From Collinsella sp. (lineage in GTDB: Bacteria > Actinomycetota > Coriobacteriia > Coriobacteriales > Coriobacteriaceae), in the NCBI GenBank assembly GCA_031295385.1, contig JAUMOL010000017.1:1-64000 (forward strand): DNA of 64,000 bases, written 5' to 3'. The notes below the pieces were generated by a model. That model saw nothing but the letters and a program-made list of their open reading frames with translations, was not told where the DNA came from and searched no databases. Positions 43,304 through 51,881 of the stretch are shown piece after piece. Every line of letters starts with the position of its first letter. Position 1 is the first letter of the stretch. The position numbers and the translations under genes were made by a program.

Positions 43304-43751
43304 CTTGCAAAAGACACTATGGACAGGATGGCTTTAACGGCGCCGAGACAAACATCAGTCCTATGGCATGCGCGTGTAAGCTATCTTGCATAAATTAGTC
43401 AATAAACTGCATAGAATGACGCATGGGTTTCGAATCGTAACAGGATAGCCCCCTCCTGAGCGTGCATTTTTGGGAGTATTCAGCATCGCGAGATAAGTCT
43501 TTGGAGCTAAAGGCCTATCGAAAGCCAAGAAGCCTCCATGGTTCTTCCCTTCTAGACAGCATGCAGCAAGAAACCATCCATATTTGAACATTGACAAGGC
43601 CCAATTGGCGCGCAAAGGCATCAACAAAGACCGCAAACGTCACCTATGGTCCTATACATCAATCTATAGCTGCTGAAAACTCCGTTTTTTGCACGCCGCC
43701 CCAAGCACCACCCTCACCCAGCGGCTGATCCGCCAAAGGTCGAACATCGCA

Positions 43752-43812
43752 GGGTCCGCCATTAGCTTACTTTTAGGCACACTCCGCAGGACGCAAGAAG
43801 CCCTCGCCGCAC
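43752..43812. repeat. Left-half copy of hairpin F
   Basis: Bases 43752-43780 repeat the left arm of hairpin F with three differences and 43781-43812 repeat the first part of its core; the right half is absent. The similarity extends upstream to about 43722, so roughly 90 bp are duplicated with a 128-bp offset (compare 43850-43940). Confidence 0.8.
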
Positions 43813-43879
43813 CCCACATTAGGCGCGAAGCGCGCCATTATTCCCCCAGCCAGTAATCCGCCGAAGACCGGACATCGCA

Positions 43880-44006
43880 GGGCCCGCCATAGGTTTACTT
43901 TTAGGCACACTCCGCAGGACGCAAGAAGCCCTCGCCGCACGAAGTGCGCAGCGAGGGCTTCTTGCATGTCCGAGGACGTGCCTAAAAGTAAACCTATGGC
44001 GGGCCC
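43880..44006. repeat. 127-nt hairpin F, sister of hairpin E
   Basis: Outer arms 43880-43908 and 43978-44006 are perfect 29-bp complements. The 69-nt core differs from that of 40969-41037 at one base, while the arms differ at 12 of 29 positions, each matched on the opposite arm. It lies 21 bp beyond the ppc stop and may act as its terminator. Confidence 0.9.
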
Positions 44007-44027
44007 GGACGACTACAGGGCTATCGA

Positions 44028-46841
44028 TTACCCCGTGTTCTGCAATCCTGCCGAGACGCCGGTCACAGTCGAAAGAATCAGGCTCATGTACTCGGCCTTC
44101 TTCTCCTCGGCCATCTCGTCCTGGTTCATACGCACCTCGCGAAGGGCGCGGACCTGGGCGATGGACAGGGCGTCGACGTAGGGGTTGCGCACGCGAACGG
44201 CACAGCCAAGCACACGGCGGCGCTGCAGCGGCCACTCGTCACCGACGATGGCAAGGACCCACTTACGAGTGAGCTGCATCTCGGTGAAGACCTTCTCGGA
44301 TAGATCCTGGCGATCGCCCAGGTGCAGATACATCTTGGCGATGCGCTGGTCAGTCTTGGCGATCGACATCTCGATGTTGTCGATAAAGGTGCGGAAGAAC
44401 GGCCACTCCTGGTAGGCAGCCTTAAGCTGGTCCAGATCGCCAAACTGCTCGCAGGCGGTGCCCAGGCCGTACCAAGCGGCCAGGTTAATGCGTGCCTGGC
44501 TCCAGCTGAAGATCCACGGAATGGTACGCAGGTCGTCGAGCGACTTGGCACCCAGGCCGCGCTTGGCGGGACGCGAGCCGATCGGCAGCAGACCGACCTC
44601 GGTCAGCGGCGTAACGGTCGAGAACCACGGTGTAAAGTCCTCGGTGTTCAGCAGGTCCAGATAGCGCTCGTGGCTTGCGGCGTTGAGCTTCTCGGCCATA
44701 TCCCAGAACTTCTGCGTGGTCTCGGTGTTGGTCTTCTCGACACTCGGGGCCGACTGCAAAAGCGTTGCGGCGGCAACGGACTCAACATGGCGCTGGGCCA
44801 ACGTGCGGTTGCCGTAACGGGCAAAGATGACCTCACCCTGCTCGGTGAGCTTAAAGAAGCAGTTGACCGAACCCTTGGGCTGCGCCAGCACGGCCTTGTT
44901 GGCCGGGCCGCCGCCACGGCCCACGGCACCGCCGCGACCGTGCATGAGCACCAGGTCGATATCGTTCTTCTCGGCCCACTTGGCGATGCGCTCCTGTGCG
45001 GAGTGCAGCGCGAGCATAGCCGTGGTAGGACCGGCATCCTTGGAGGAGTCGGAATAGCCCAGCATGACCTCCATGCGGCGGCTGGTCTGGGCAAGGCGCT
45101 TTTGCACCACGGGCAGCGTAAGCATCTGGTCGAGCACGTCGACACAGCCCTCGAGGTCCTCGAGCTGCTCGAACAGCGGGATCACGTCGAGCTCGGGAAC
45201 GTCCTCCTCGTGCGCGAAGGACAGGTGGGCAAGCTCAAAGACGTCGGCCACATGCTGGGCGCTCTTGGTGAACGAGATGATGTAGCGGTGCGCCATCTTC
45301 TTGCCGTAACGCTTTTGGATGGAGCCGATAGCGCGGAAGGTATCGATGACCTCGCGCGTCATGGGCTGCAGATCACCATGGATACCGTTCTCGCGGATAT
45401 CCTTGAGGGCGCGGGCATGCACCACGGAGTGCTGACGGAACTCCATCTCGACCATATGGAAGCCGAAGGACTCTACCTGCCAGATGATGGTCTGCACCGG
45501 ACCGTAGGCGGCACGGACGGCACCGCAGGCAGCCAGCGAACGCTGGACGACGCGCAGGTCATCCAGGAACTCATCGGCACTGTGATACATGGTGTCGGTG
45601 ATGCGGCGCACGGTGGCGTTCAGGCGGTCGGCCATGACGAGCATGACGGCGCGATGCGGCTCGTGCTCGGAGATCAGCTCGGCGCGGGCCGTGTACCGAG
45701 GGCTCATCTCGACCTGATGGTTCCACAGGTTAATGAGCTCGGCAGAAGGCTTGCTGTAGGTGGCCTCGAGCGTGAGGTTGCGGCCGATGCGGCGGCACTT
45801 GTCCTCGAGCTTGAGCACCATGTGTGTAAAGTACTTGGCAGCGACCTCACGGCTCACCTTGGCGGTGACGTTGGGGTTACCGTCGCGGTCGGAACCGATC
45901 CAGCTGCCGGGATGGAAGAACGCCGGACACAGCGGCGGCACGGTACCGGCCTTGTCGCCCAGCACCCAATCGTCAAAACGACGATAGATGACGGGGATAA
46001 CGTCGAACAGCGTGTTATCGAAGATGTCGATGATGGTATCGGCTTCCTCGACCGGCGTGGGCTTCTTGAGCGCGATGGGGCTCGTACGCACCAGGGCGTC
46101 GATCTCCTGCAGCATATGGCGCTCGTTCTCCACCAGGTCGGAGCCGCCCAGACGCGGACGCTCCTCCAGCAGGTTGGAGATACGGCGAATCTTGCCCTCG
46201 ACGGCCTTACGACGGGCCTCGGTGGGATGCGCGGTAAAGACGGGATGGAACTCAAGCTTGCCGAGCAGCTCGTTGGCGCCCTCGACGCCCAGCTCATTCA
46301 CCAGCTGGTGATAGGCGACGGTGAGCTCGTTGGCGGGATCGACCTCGGTATCGGTCGACGCACCGGCCTCGCGCTCGCGCAGCTGCGCCACACGGTAGTT
46401 CTCCTCCGACAGATTTGCCAGATGGAAGAAGCTCGTAAAGGCGCGGACAATGACCTGCTGCTTATCGAGCGGCAGGCTGTCGATCAGATCGACGACCTCA
46501 CGAAATGCCACGGCGGTGGGCTCGTCGGCGGTGGGCACGCCCTGCTCGTCGACGGCCTCGTCGGCAGCGCGGGTACCGGGGTTACCGGCATTGGCCACAA
46601 TCTCGGCCGACAGGATTTTGTCGAACAGGTCCGCGATCTCAGGATCATACTCGCTAAGCACACGACGCTCCAGGCGCAGGAACAACGCCAGATTGTCGCG
46701 CAGCTCCTCGGGGATCTCGATCTCGGCGAGACGCTCCCTGGATTCGGCATTCGAGCCGATTCGGTTAACGAGGCGGTTGACCACGGCAGCGACGCGCGCC
46801 GCGGCTTCGGGTACAGACTGGTTGCTTAGGTTCTCAGCCAC
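44028..46841 (-). CDS. ppc: Phosphoenolpyruvate carboxylase
   Basis: A 937-residue enzyme fixing bicarbonate onto PEP to make oxaloacetate. The catalytic His is in FHPVFTAHPTEARRK, substrate-binding motifs are GYSDSSKDAGP and LMHGRGGAVGRGGGP, GSRPAKR holds the essential Arg, and the protein ends in the invariant QNTG. Length is typical of bacterial PEPC. The GTG at 46841, with GGGAGG 4 nt before it, is preferred over the ATG at 46853, which has GGAGG only 1 nt away. It probably supports the reductive branch toward succinate or amino acids. Confidence 0.96.
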   Translation of the reverse strand: MAENLSNQSVPEAAARVAAVVNRLVNRIGSNAESRERLAEIEIPEELRDNLALFLRLERRVLSEYDPEIADLFDKILSAEIVANAGNPGTRAADEAVDEQGVPTADEPTAVAFREVVDLIDSLPLDKQQVIVRAFTSFFHLANLSEENYRVAQLREREAGASTDTEVDPANELTVAYHQLVNELGVEGANELLGKLEFHPVFTAHPTEARRKAVEGKIRRISNLLEERPRLGGSDLVENERHMLQEIDALVRTSPIALKKPTPVEEADTIIDIFDNTLFDVIPVIYRRFDDWVLGDKAGTVPPLCPAFFHPGSWIGSDRDGNPNVTAKVSREVAAKYFTHMVLKLEDKCRRIGRNLTLEATYSKPSAELINLWNHQVEMSPRYTARAELISEHEPHRAVMLVMADRLNATVRRITDTMYHSADEFLDDLRVVQRSLAACGAVRAAYGPVQTIIWQVESFGFHMVEMEFRQHSVVHARALKDIRENGIHGDLQPMTREVIDTFRAIGSIQKRYGKKMAHRYIISFTKSAQHVADVFELAHLSFAHEEDVPELDVIPLFEQLEDLEGCVDVLDQMLTLPVVQKRLAQTSRRMEVMLGYSDSSKDAGPTTAMLALHSAQERIAKWAEKNDIDLVLMHGRGGAVGRGGGPANKAVLAQPKGSVNCFFKLTEQGEVIFARYGNRTLAQRHVESVAAATLLQSAPSVEKTNTETTQKFWDMAEKLNAASHERYLDLLNTEDFTPWFSTVTPLTEVGLLPIGSRPAKRGLGAKSLDDLRTIPWIFSWSQARINLAAWYGLGTACEQFGDLDQLKAAYQEWPFFRTFIDNIEMSIAKTDQRIAKMYLHLGDRQDLSEKVFTEMQLTRKWVLAIVGDEWPLQRRRVLGCAVRVRNPYVDALSIAQVRALREVRMNQDEMAEEKKAEYMSLILSTVTGVSAGLQNTG

Positions 46842-46899
46842 GTTTCCTCCCATTCCTCCTTCTATGCACGTAACATGCGGTATTCATTATAGGCGCTTG

Positions 46900-46948
46900 A
46901 GAAATACTTTCGGCACTGATTGCGCTTTACCACACAAAAGTATTTTCT
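46900..46948. promoter_or_regulatory. Imperfect dyad upstream of ppc
   Basis: AGAAATACTTT (46900-46910) and AAAGTATTTTCT (46937-46948) pair with one bulged base, 60-107 bp before the ppc start. Could be an operator or a leader hairpin. Confidence 0.3.
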
Positions 46949-47006
46949 GCATTGCAAGGGTTTTTGCCCTAAATGGTCGTATTTCTCGGTGGACGGCATA
47001 CACAAA

Positions 47007-47040
47007 CGGGGGCATTCCGCATAAATGCGAAACACCCCCG
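47007..47040 (-). terminator. Terminator of hisS
   Basis: CGGGGG/CCCCCG outer arms (47007-47012, 47035-47040) with an inner TTCCGCAT/ATGCGAA stem; GTTTGTG follows on the minus strand, 58 bp after the hisS stop. Confidence 0.75.
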
Positions 47041-47098
47041 TAACAATCGCTCGTCGCGAGCGGGACGTGTTAGCGGGTCCGCAGCTCAAAAAGATGCG

Positions 47099-48412
47099 CT
47101 ACAGGCGCTCGCGAACCGCCTCGACGACGTTGGCCAGATCGGCAAGGACCTCTTCGTGGCTCTCCATGTCGCGCACCTTAACCTTGCCGGCGGCAAGCTC
47201 GTCGCTGCCCAGGACTAGGATGAGCTTAGCGCCTACCTTATCGGCCTGCTTAAACTGGGCCTTGAGCGAACGGCCCTGATAGTCGGCCTCGGTCACGATA
47301 CCTGCGGCGCGAAGCTCCTGCGTAATGGCAAAGACGTTCTGGCGCAGCTCCTTGCCGGCGTTGGCGACATAGACGCACGGGGCCTCATCGGCACCCAGGT
47401 CGCTGCCAAAGGCCTGCAGGGCCAGCAGGGCGCGCTCAAAACCGACAGCGAAGCCGACGCCTGCCGTGGGCTTACCGCCCTCGAGCTCAACGAGGCCATC
47501 GTAGCGACCGCCACCACCGATGGAGCCGACACCGGCGCCGGGAGCCTCGACCTCAAAGACAGTACGGGTGTAGTAGTCCAGGCCGCGCACCAGGGTGGGA
47601 TCCTCGACATACTCGATACCGGCGGCGTCCAGATAGCGCTTGACCTGCTCGTAGTGCTCGCGGCACTCATCGCACAGGTTGTCGCCCATCAGCGGAGCGT
47701 CGGCCATGATCTCGCGGCAATGGTCGTTCTTGCAGTCGAAGGCGCGCAGCGGGTTGAGCTCGGCGCGCTCGCGGCACTCGTCGCACATCTCGTCGGCGTG
47801 ATCGAGGATAAACTGCTTGACCTGCTCGCGATATGCCGGACGGCACTGCGCATCGCCCATTGAGTTAATAAGCAGACGGAGCTTGGACAGATCGAAGCCC
47901 AGGCGCTTGTAGAACTCCATGAGCATGATGATGCACTCGGCGTCGGCAGCCGGATCGGGAGCGCCGAGCCACTCGATGCCCACCTGGCGGAACTGGCGCA
48001 GGCGTCCCTTCTGGGGGCGCTCGCCACGGAACATGGCCTCGGCGTAATAGGCCTTAAACGGCGTAGAGCCCTGGGGCACCAGGTTGTTCTCCACGACGGC
48101 GCGCACCACACCGGCCGTGCCCTCGGGACGAAGGGCCAGGCGCTGCTTGGGCTTAAGCTTGGTGTCGGTGCCCTCGGTAAAGACGCGCTCCAGGTTGGCG
48201 CCGCTAAACACGCGGAACATCTCCTTGCGCACGACGTCGGTCGACTGGCCGATACCGTGGACAAACACGTCAACCTGCTCGATCGCGGGCGTCTCGATGG
48301 GTTTAAAACCAAACGGCTCGAACACGCCGGCCGCAATCTGCTGCATCTTTTGCCAGGCGCGCATCTCGGCGCCGATAAGGTCGCGGGTTCCCTCCGCCTT
48401 CTGTGCCTGCAT
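47099..48412 (-). CDS. hisS: Histidyl-tRNA synthetase
   Basis: A 437-residue class II synthetase. Motif 1 region (TRDLIGAEMRAWQKM), motif 2 (FRGERPQKGRLRQFRQVGIE), the histidine-specific LVRGLDYYTRTVFE, GGGRYDGLVEL and motif 3 (AVGFERALLAL), and a C-terminal anticodon-binding domain are present. Four Cys pairs around residues 190-230 (CDECRERAELNP, CKNDHC, CDECREH) suggest a zinc site, found in some bacterial HisRS. ATG at 48412 follows AAAGG by 9 nt. Confidence 0.97.
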   Translation of the reverse strand: MQAQKAEGTRDLIGAEMRAWQKMQQIAAGVFEPFGFKPIETPAIEQVDVFVHGIGQSTDVVRKEMFRVFSGANLERVFTEGTDTKLKPKQRLALRPEGTAGVVRAVVENNLVPQGSTPFKAYYAEAMFRGERPQKGRLRQFRQVGIEWLGAPDPAADAECIIMLMEFYKRLGFDLSKLRLLINSMGDAQCRPAYREQVKQFILDHADEMCDECRERAELNPLRAFDCKNDHCREIMADAPLMGDNLCDECREHYEQVKRYLDAAGIEYVEDPTLVRGLDYYTRTVFEVEAPGAGVGSIGGGGRYDGLVELEGGKPTAGVGFAVGFERALLALQAFGSDLGADEAPCVYVANAGKELRQNVFAITQELRAAGIVTEADYQGRSLKAQFKQADKVGAKLILVLGSDELAAGKVKVRDMESHEEVLADLANVVEAVRERL

Positions 48413-48471
48413 GGGCAAACACCTTTCTTTTGTATCGCGTCATAGGTAACGGTCATTATACGGCACAAACA

Positions 48472-48543
48472 CAAACAGCGGCGGCGCGTCTGACCGAACG
48501 AGGGTATGGGGACTCGTTCGGCCAGATGCGCCGCCGCTGTTTG
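48472..48543. repeat. Hairpin D1 upstream of hisS
   Basis: Perfect 16-bp arms 48472-48487 and 48528-48543 and an inner CCGAACGAG/CTCGTTCGG stem. First of three consecutive long hairpins in the 304-bp gap between hisS and the MFS remnant. Confidence 0.85.
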
Positions 48544-48544
48544 C

Positions 48545-48606
48545 GATCCGTTTTCCTCCGTCCCCTTCGGATCACGCGACCCCTTGGGGACGGAGGAAAA
48601 CGGATC
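48545..48606. repeat. Hairpin D2 carrying the GATCCGTTTTCC repeat
   Basis: Perfect 21-bp arms 48545-48565 and 48586-48606 with a 20-nt loop. The arm sequence recurs at 12386-12406 and inside a coding sequence at 6145-6165. Confidence 0.9.
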
Positions 48607-48617
48607 ATTTCGTAGGC

Positions 48618-48681
48618 CCGTGGCCGCCTTGGAAACCGAATGATGGTACGAGCATCCATTCGGCTTCCAAGGCGGCCACGG
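48618..48681. repeat. Hairpin D3
   Basis: Perfect 17-bp arms 48618-48634 and 48665-48681 with an inner CCGAATG/CATTCGG stem. It is closest to the MFS pseudogene stop (48717) and could be its former terminator. Confidence 0.85.
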
Positions 48682-48716
48682 ATAGAACGGGGCGAACAGA
48701 AAAGAGCGACGGACGT

Positions 48717-49165
48717 CTACTCCCCCGCCACGCTCGCGCGCAGCTTGGCGGCGATGGGCTCCGAGGCCAGCAGGAATACGAGCATGACAACAGAACACAC
48801 CAGGCACACGATCCAGGCGCTCGCAAAGGAGCCCGAGACGGCAAAGAGCACATAGACCTGCCAAAGCTCACCCACAAAGCTCATGCCCGCGAGCACCGCC
48901 GAGGTGGCGATAACGGTTAGGGGCCCAAAATGCGACCGCTTACTTTATCGGCAACATGGCCAATGACAAGCGATCCGATAACGCTCACCACGGTAGAGAT
49001 CGCATTGGAGACGTTGTACTGCGCAAGGGAAATACCCAGGTCGCTGACGATCAGCGGCTGGAACAGGCTCATGCAGTTGACGAAAATCGTGTAGCACGTG
49101 GCCATGATCACGAAGCCGGAGGCCACCACGAGCCAGCCGGGGAAGAACTTACGCTGCTGGGGCAT
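48717..49165 (-). pseudogene. MFS transporter remnant (internal deletion and frameshift)
   Basis: An ATG at 49165 with AAGGAGC upstream opens a good MFS N-terminus (KFFPGWLVVASGFVIMATCYTIF...GHVADKVSGRILGP). There the frame stops, but a +1 frame continues LTVIATSAVLAGMSFVGELWQVY and then, with no intervening helices, SAWIVCLVCSVVMLVFLLAS, which looks like the last helix and tail. So about two thirds of the protein are missing and the frame is shifted. The motif A segment is typical of oxalate/formate-like MFS carriers. Not functional. Confidence 0.75.
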
Positions 49166-49205
49166 ACTGCTCCTTATTTAACAAACGAATAGCCTGCGCC
49201 GGGCG

Positions 49206-49295
49206 CCGGTAGTGCCCAAGATTGCCTTGAAAGACAAGGGCATAGGCCTTATGGCCATGCCCGCAGGCTTGAAAGGCAAGGTTGGGTGCTACCGG
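49206..49295. repeat. Long hairpin B overlapping the amidohydrolase stop
   Basis: Outer CCGGTAG/CTACCGG arms (49206-49212, 49289-49295) lead through an imperfect stem to a perfect apical hairpin GGGCAT-A-GGCC-TTAT-GGCC-ATGCCC (49238-49262). The distal arm includes the stop codon of the amidohydrolase gene. The apical part matches that of hairpin C at 57136-57235. Confidence 0.75.
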
Positions 49296-50581
49296 TGGTC
49301 GGCGATATAGCCCAAAGCGACGGCGGTATAGGCCGCGGCGCCGAGAGGAAGCTCGGCATCGTTAAAACGTGCCTTGGGATGGTGCTGGGCAAAGTGTTCG
49401 TCCGTGTCGGTTACGGCCGCGCCCACGGTAAAGTACGCACTCGGAATCTCGCTCGAGATAAGCGCAAAGTCCTCACTCGCCATGGCATGGAAAAGCGGCA
49501 AGAAAGCCACCTTGGGCAGCACTGCGCCCACGTAGCCAAGCGACGCCTGAGTCATATCGCTGTCGAGTACAAGCGGCGGAACATCCGAAAGCGTCTCGAT
49601 GGTCGCCGGCGTACGATATGTTGCGGCAACGCCGTTAACGACCTCCGCGATGCGGGTCTTTAGGTGCTCCATGAGCTCAACATCAAAGCCGCGCAGCGTT
49701 CCCTCGAGCACGCAGGTGTCGGGGATGACGTTGGCCGCCAAGCCGCCGGCGAACTTACCAACGGTAAGTGCGACTTCCTTGGCCGCCGGCACCTCGCGGG
49801 AGATAAGCTCCTGGAGCGCCAGGTGCACGTGGACGCCGGCCGTGATGGGGTCGATGCAGATCTCGGGGCTGGAACCGTGGCCGCCCTTGCCCTGGAGCGT
49901 GATGCGGAAACCGTACACACCCGAGAGCGCCGGGCTGCCGTAGAGCACCAGGCCAAGCGGCGACTGGCTGTTGACATGCATGGCAAAGGCCGCCTGAGGG
50001 CGCGGGTTCTCGAGCAAGCCGTCGGCGATGGCAGCGCGTGCTCCCTCAAAGGTCTCCTCGCCCGGCTGGAACAGCAACTTGACGGTAGCGTTGGCCTCCA
50101 CAAGCTCGGCCTCGCGGGCCTTGAGCAGGCGCGCCGCACCAAGCAGGGCCGTCGCGTGCATATCGTGACCGCAAGCATGCATGCAGCCATTGGTGGATGC
50201 AAAGGGCTCGCCGGATTCCTCGACAACGGGAAGGGCATCCATATCGCCTCGGAGCATTACGACCGTTCCGGCCTGCTCGTCCTTGCACGTGCCATTGCCC
50301 TGAGCGGCCGCACCGGCACCGATCAGGCCAACGACGCAGGAACCGTCGACTAGCGTGGTATGGGGGATGTCCATCTCGTCCAGACGTGCCTGGATATAGG
50401 CAGACGTCTGCGGAAGATTGTTACCCAGCTCGGGCATCTGATGTAGATCGTGTCGCCATGCAGCGAGCTCGTCTGCAAAAGCCTGAGCTTCTGCGACAAG
50501 ACCGTCACCGATAGCGGCCTGCGCCGCCGCGGTGGCCTGGGGCGCTGGTTGCGGTTGAAAATCGGACAGAGCTGATGCCAT
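49289..50581 (-). CDS. M20D-family amidohydrolase (hippurate / N-acyl amino acid hydrolase type)
   Basis: A 430-residue metallopeptidase-fold enzyme. LRGDMDALPVVEESGEPFAS, CMHACGHDMHATALLGAARLL and LLFQPGEETFEGARAAI carry the metal ligands (Cys/His/Glu) of the M20D group, and the dimerisation domain (GKGGHGSSPEICIDPI) follows. Such enzymes cleave N-acyl amino acids, hippurate, indole-acetyl amino acids or peptidoglycan precursors; the substrate cannot be told. Start at 50581 has GGAGGG 6 nt upstream. Confidence 0.9.
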   Translation of the reverse strand: MASALSDFQPQPAPQATAAAQAAIGDGLVAEAQAFADELAAWRHDLHQMPELGNNLPQTSAYIQARLDEMDIPHTTLVDGSCVVGLIGAGAAAQGNGTCKDEQAGTVVMLRGDMDALPVVEESGEPFASTNGCMHACGHDMHATALLGAARLLKAREAELVEANATVKLLFQPGEETFEGARAAIADGLLENPRPQAAFAMHVNSQSPLGLVLYGSPALSGVYGFRITLQGKGGHGSSPEICIDPITAGVHVHLALQELISREVPAAKEVALTVGKFAGGLAANVIPDTCVLEGTLRGFDVELMEHLKTRIAEVVNGVAATYRTPATIETLSDVPPLVLDSDMTQASLGYVGAVLPKVAFLPLFHAMASEDFALISSEIPSAYFTVGAAVTDTDEHFAQHHPKARFNDAELPLGAAAYTAVALGYIADHR

Positions 50582-50665
50582 AGAAGCCCTCCAGTAACGT
50601 TTTTGCAGCACGCACTTTGATAGCGTAAAGTGCAAGGTACAACTGTAAGGGCATGACATAAAAAT

Positions 50666-50684
50666 GCCGCCCTGGGAGGGCGGC
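50666..50684 (-). terminator. Intrinsic terminator of the DMT gene
   Basis: GCCGCCCT/AGGGCGGC stem followed on the minus strand by ATTTTTATG, 13 bp past the stop. Confidence 0.88.
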
Positions 50685-50696
50685 GCAACAAGTTGT

Positions 50697-51680
50697 TTAC
50701 AATTGCGGGTGTGATTTTCGGCGCAAGAAATCGAAATGCGTCTCGCTCAAGATAATCGATAGAAAGATGAGCGCGAAGCCGGCGAGCAGGCGCGAGGTGA
50801 GCGCCTCCCCCATCAGCAGCACCGAGAACAGCACGCCCGAAGGCGACTCCATCGAAAGGAGCAGTGAGCCCGTCGAGGCCGAGACATGCGCCAAGCCGAC
50901 GTTTTGGATGAGCAGAGCCGCGCATGTGCAACCAACCGAGAGAAACGCCATCGCGCTGATAAAGCTCGGCGTCCACACGGACAGAGGCGCTTGGGTCTCG
51001 AATAGCAGCGACGTTGCCAGGCTCAGCACGCCGTTGCCCACAAACATCCAAAACGTGATGACGTTGATGTCCATTTTGCGACCGTACTTGGCAGTCACCG
51101 CCATCTGGATGGCGAAAAAGACCGCACCCGCCAGCGTAATGACATCACCGATGTTGAATTCAACGCTATCGAGCGCCACCAAGCCAATGCCCGCCAAGCA
51201 CAGCAGCGCCGCGCCCAGGTTATAGCGGGTGAGTTTTTCGCCGCTCAGAACGTAGCTCGCAAACGGAACCAAGATGCAGTACGTGCCCGTCAAAAACGCG
51301 CTTTTGCCTGCCGTGGTCTGTGCCAGGCCGATCGTCTGCAAACCGTAGGCACCCCACATGAGCGCGCCCATGCCAAGTCCAACAATCAGGTTTCGAGCGT
51401 TGAAATGGGCAATGATGCGCTTGTGGAAGATGACAAGCATGACCAACGACGCCGGAAGAAAACGAATGTAGAGCAGCTCGAACACCGGAACGGTATCGAG
51501 CGCATCCTTCATGGTGGTGAAGGAATAGCCCCAGATGACCGCTATCGAAAGCAGCAAGACCTTCCAGAACAGCGGCGAGCGTGCGCCGGCGCCGCGGGAG
51601 GTGCCGCCGGCGCCCAGGTCCTCCCGTGCGACAGGGCTATCGGGCATGTTTTCGATTTCGTTGGCAGCGTATTGGGCCAT
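50697..51680 (-). CDS. DMT/EamA-family transporter
   Basis: A 327-residue inner membrane protein with about ten helices in two EamA repeats (IAVIWGYSFTTMKDALDTVPVFELLYIRFLPAS in the first, ITLAGAVFFAIQMAVTAKYGRK in the second), preceded by a polar 35-residue head. EamA proteins usually export metabolites or amino acids. Single gene with its own terminator; no neighbour suggests the substrate. Confidence 0.9.
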   Translation of the reverse strand: MAQYAANEIENMPDSPVAREDLGAGGTSRGAGARSPLFWKVLLLSIAVIWGYSFTTMKDALDTVPVFELLYIRFLPASLVMLVIFHKRIIAHFNARNLIVGLGMGALMWGAYGLQTIGLAQTTAGKSAFLTGTYCILVPFASYVLSGEKLTRYNLGAALLCLAGIGLVALDSVEFNIGDVITLAGAVFFAIQMAVTAKYGRKMDINVITFWMFVGNGVLSLATSLLFETQAPLSVWTPSFISAMAFLSVGCTCAALLIQNVGLAHVSASTGSLLLSMESPSGVLFSVLLMGEALTSRLLAGFALIFLSIILSETHFDFLRRKSHPQL

Positions 51681-51758
51681 GGAACATCCTCACACTCAAT
51701 CTTGGCGTGGTGTCCGCACGCGTATGGCTGCGTGCCGCCTCATGGTCAAATAAAAGCA

Positions 51759-51784
51759 GGGCGCACCGGACCCCCGGCACGCCC
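51759..51784 (-). terminator. Terminator of the YhgE/Pip pair
   Basis: Eleven-bp arms 51759-51769 and 51774-51784 with wobble pairs, followed on the minus strand by TTTTATTTG; about 100 bp after the stop at 51882. Confidence 0.75.
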
Positions 51785-51881
51785 CGCTACTGTAACAACA
51801 ACCAAGCAGCCCACGCAATTCACTACGCTAAAGCATCGGGTTGGAAGACCTCGATGTTCCGACGGCGTTTACGTGGCTGAA

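Noticed and set aside
43361..43636. 91-codon minus-strand frame between larA and ppc
   Set aside because: No ribosome binding site, no family likeness, odd composition; treated as non-coding.
44322..46829. Long plus-strand open frame opposite ppc
   Set aside because: Antisense shadow of ppc, which has all catalytic motifs.
35506..49295. CRISPR array
   Set aside because: Repeated hairpins are few, irregularly spaced and without uniform spacers; no cas gene is present.
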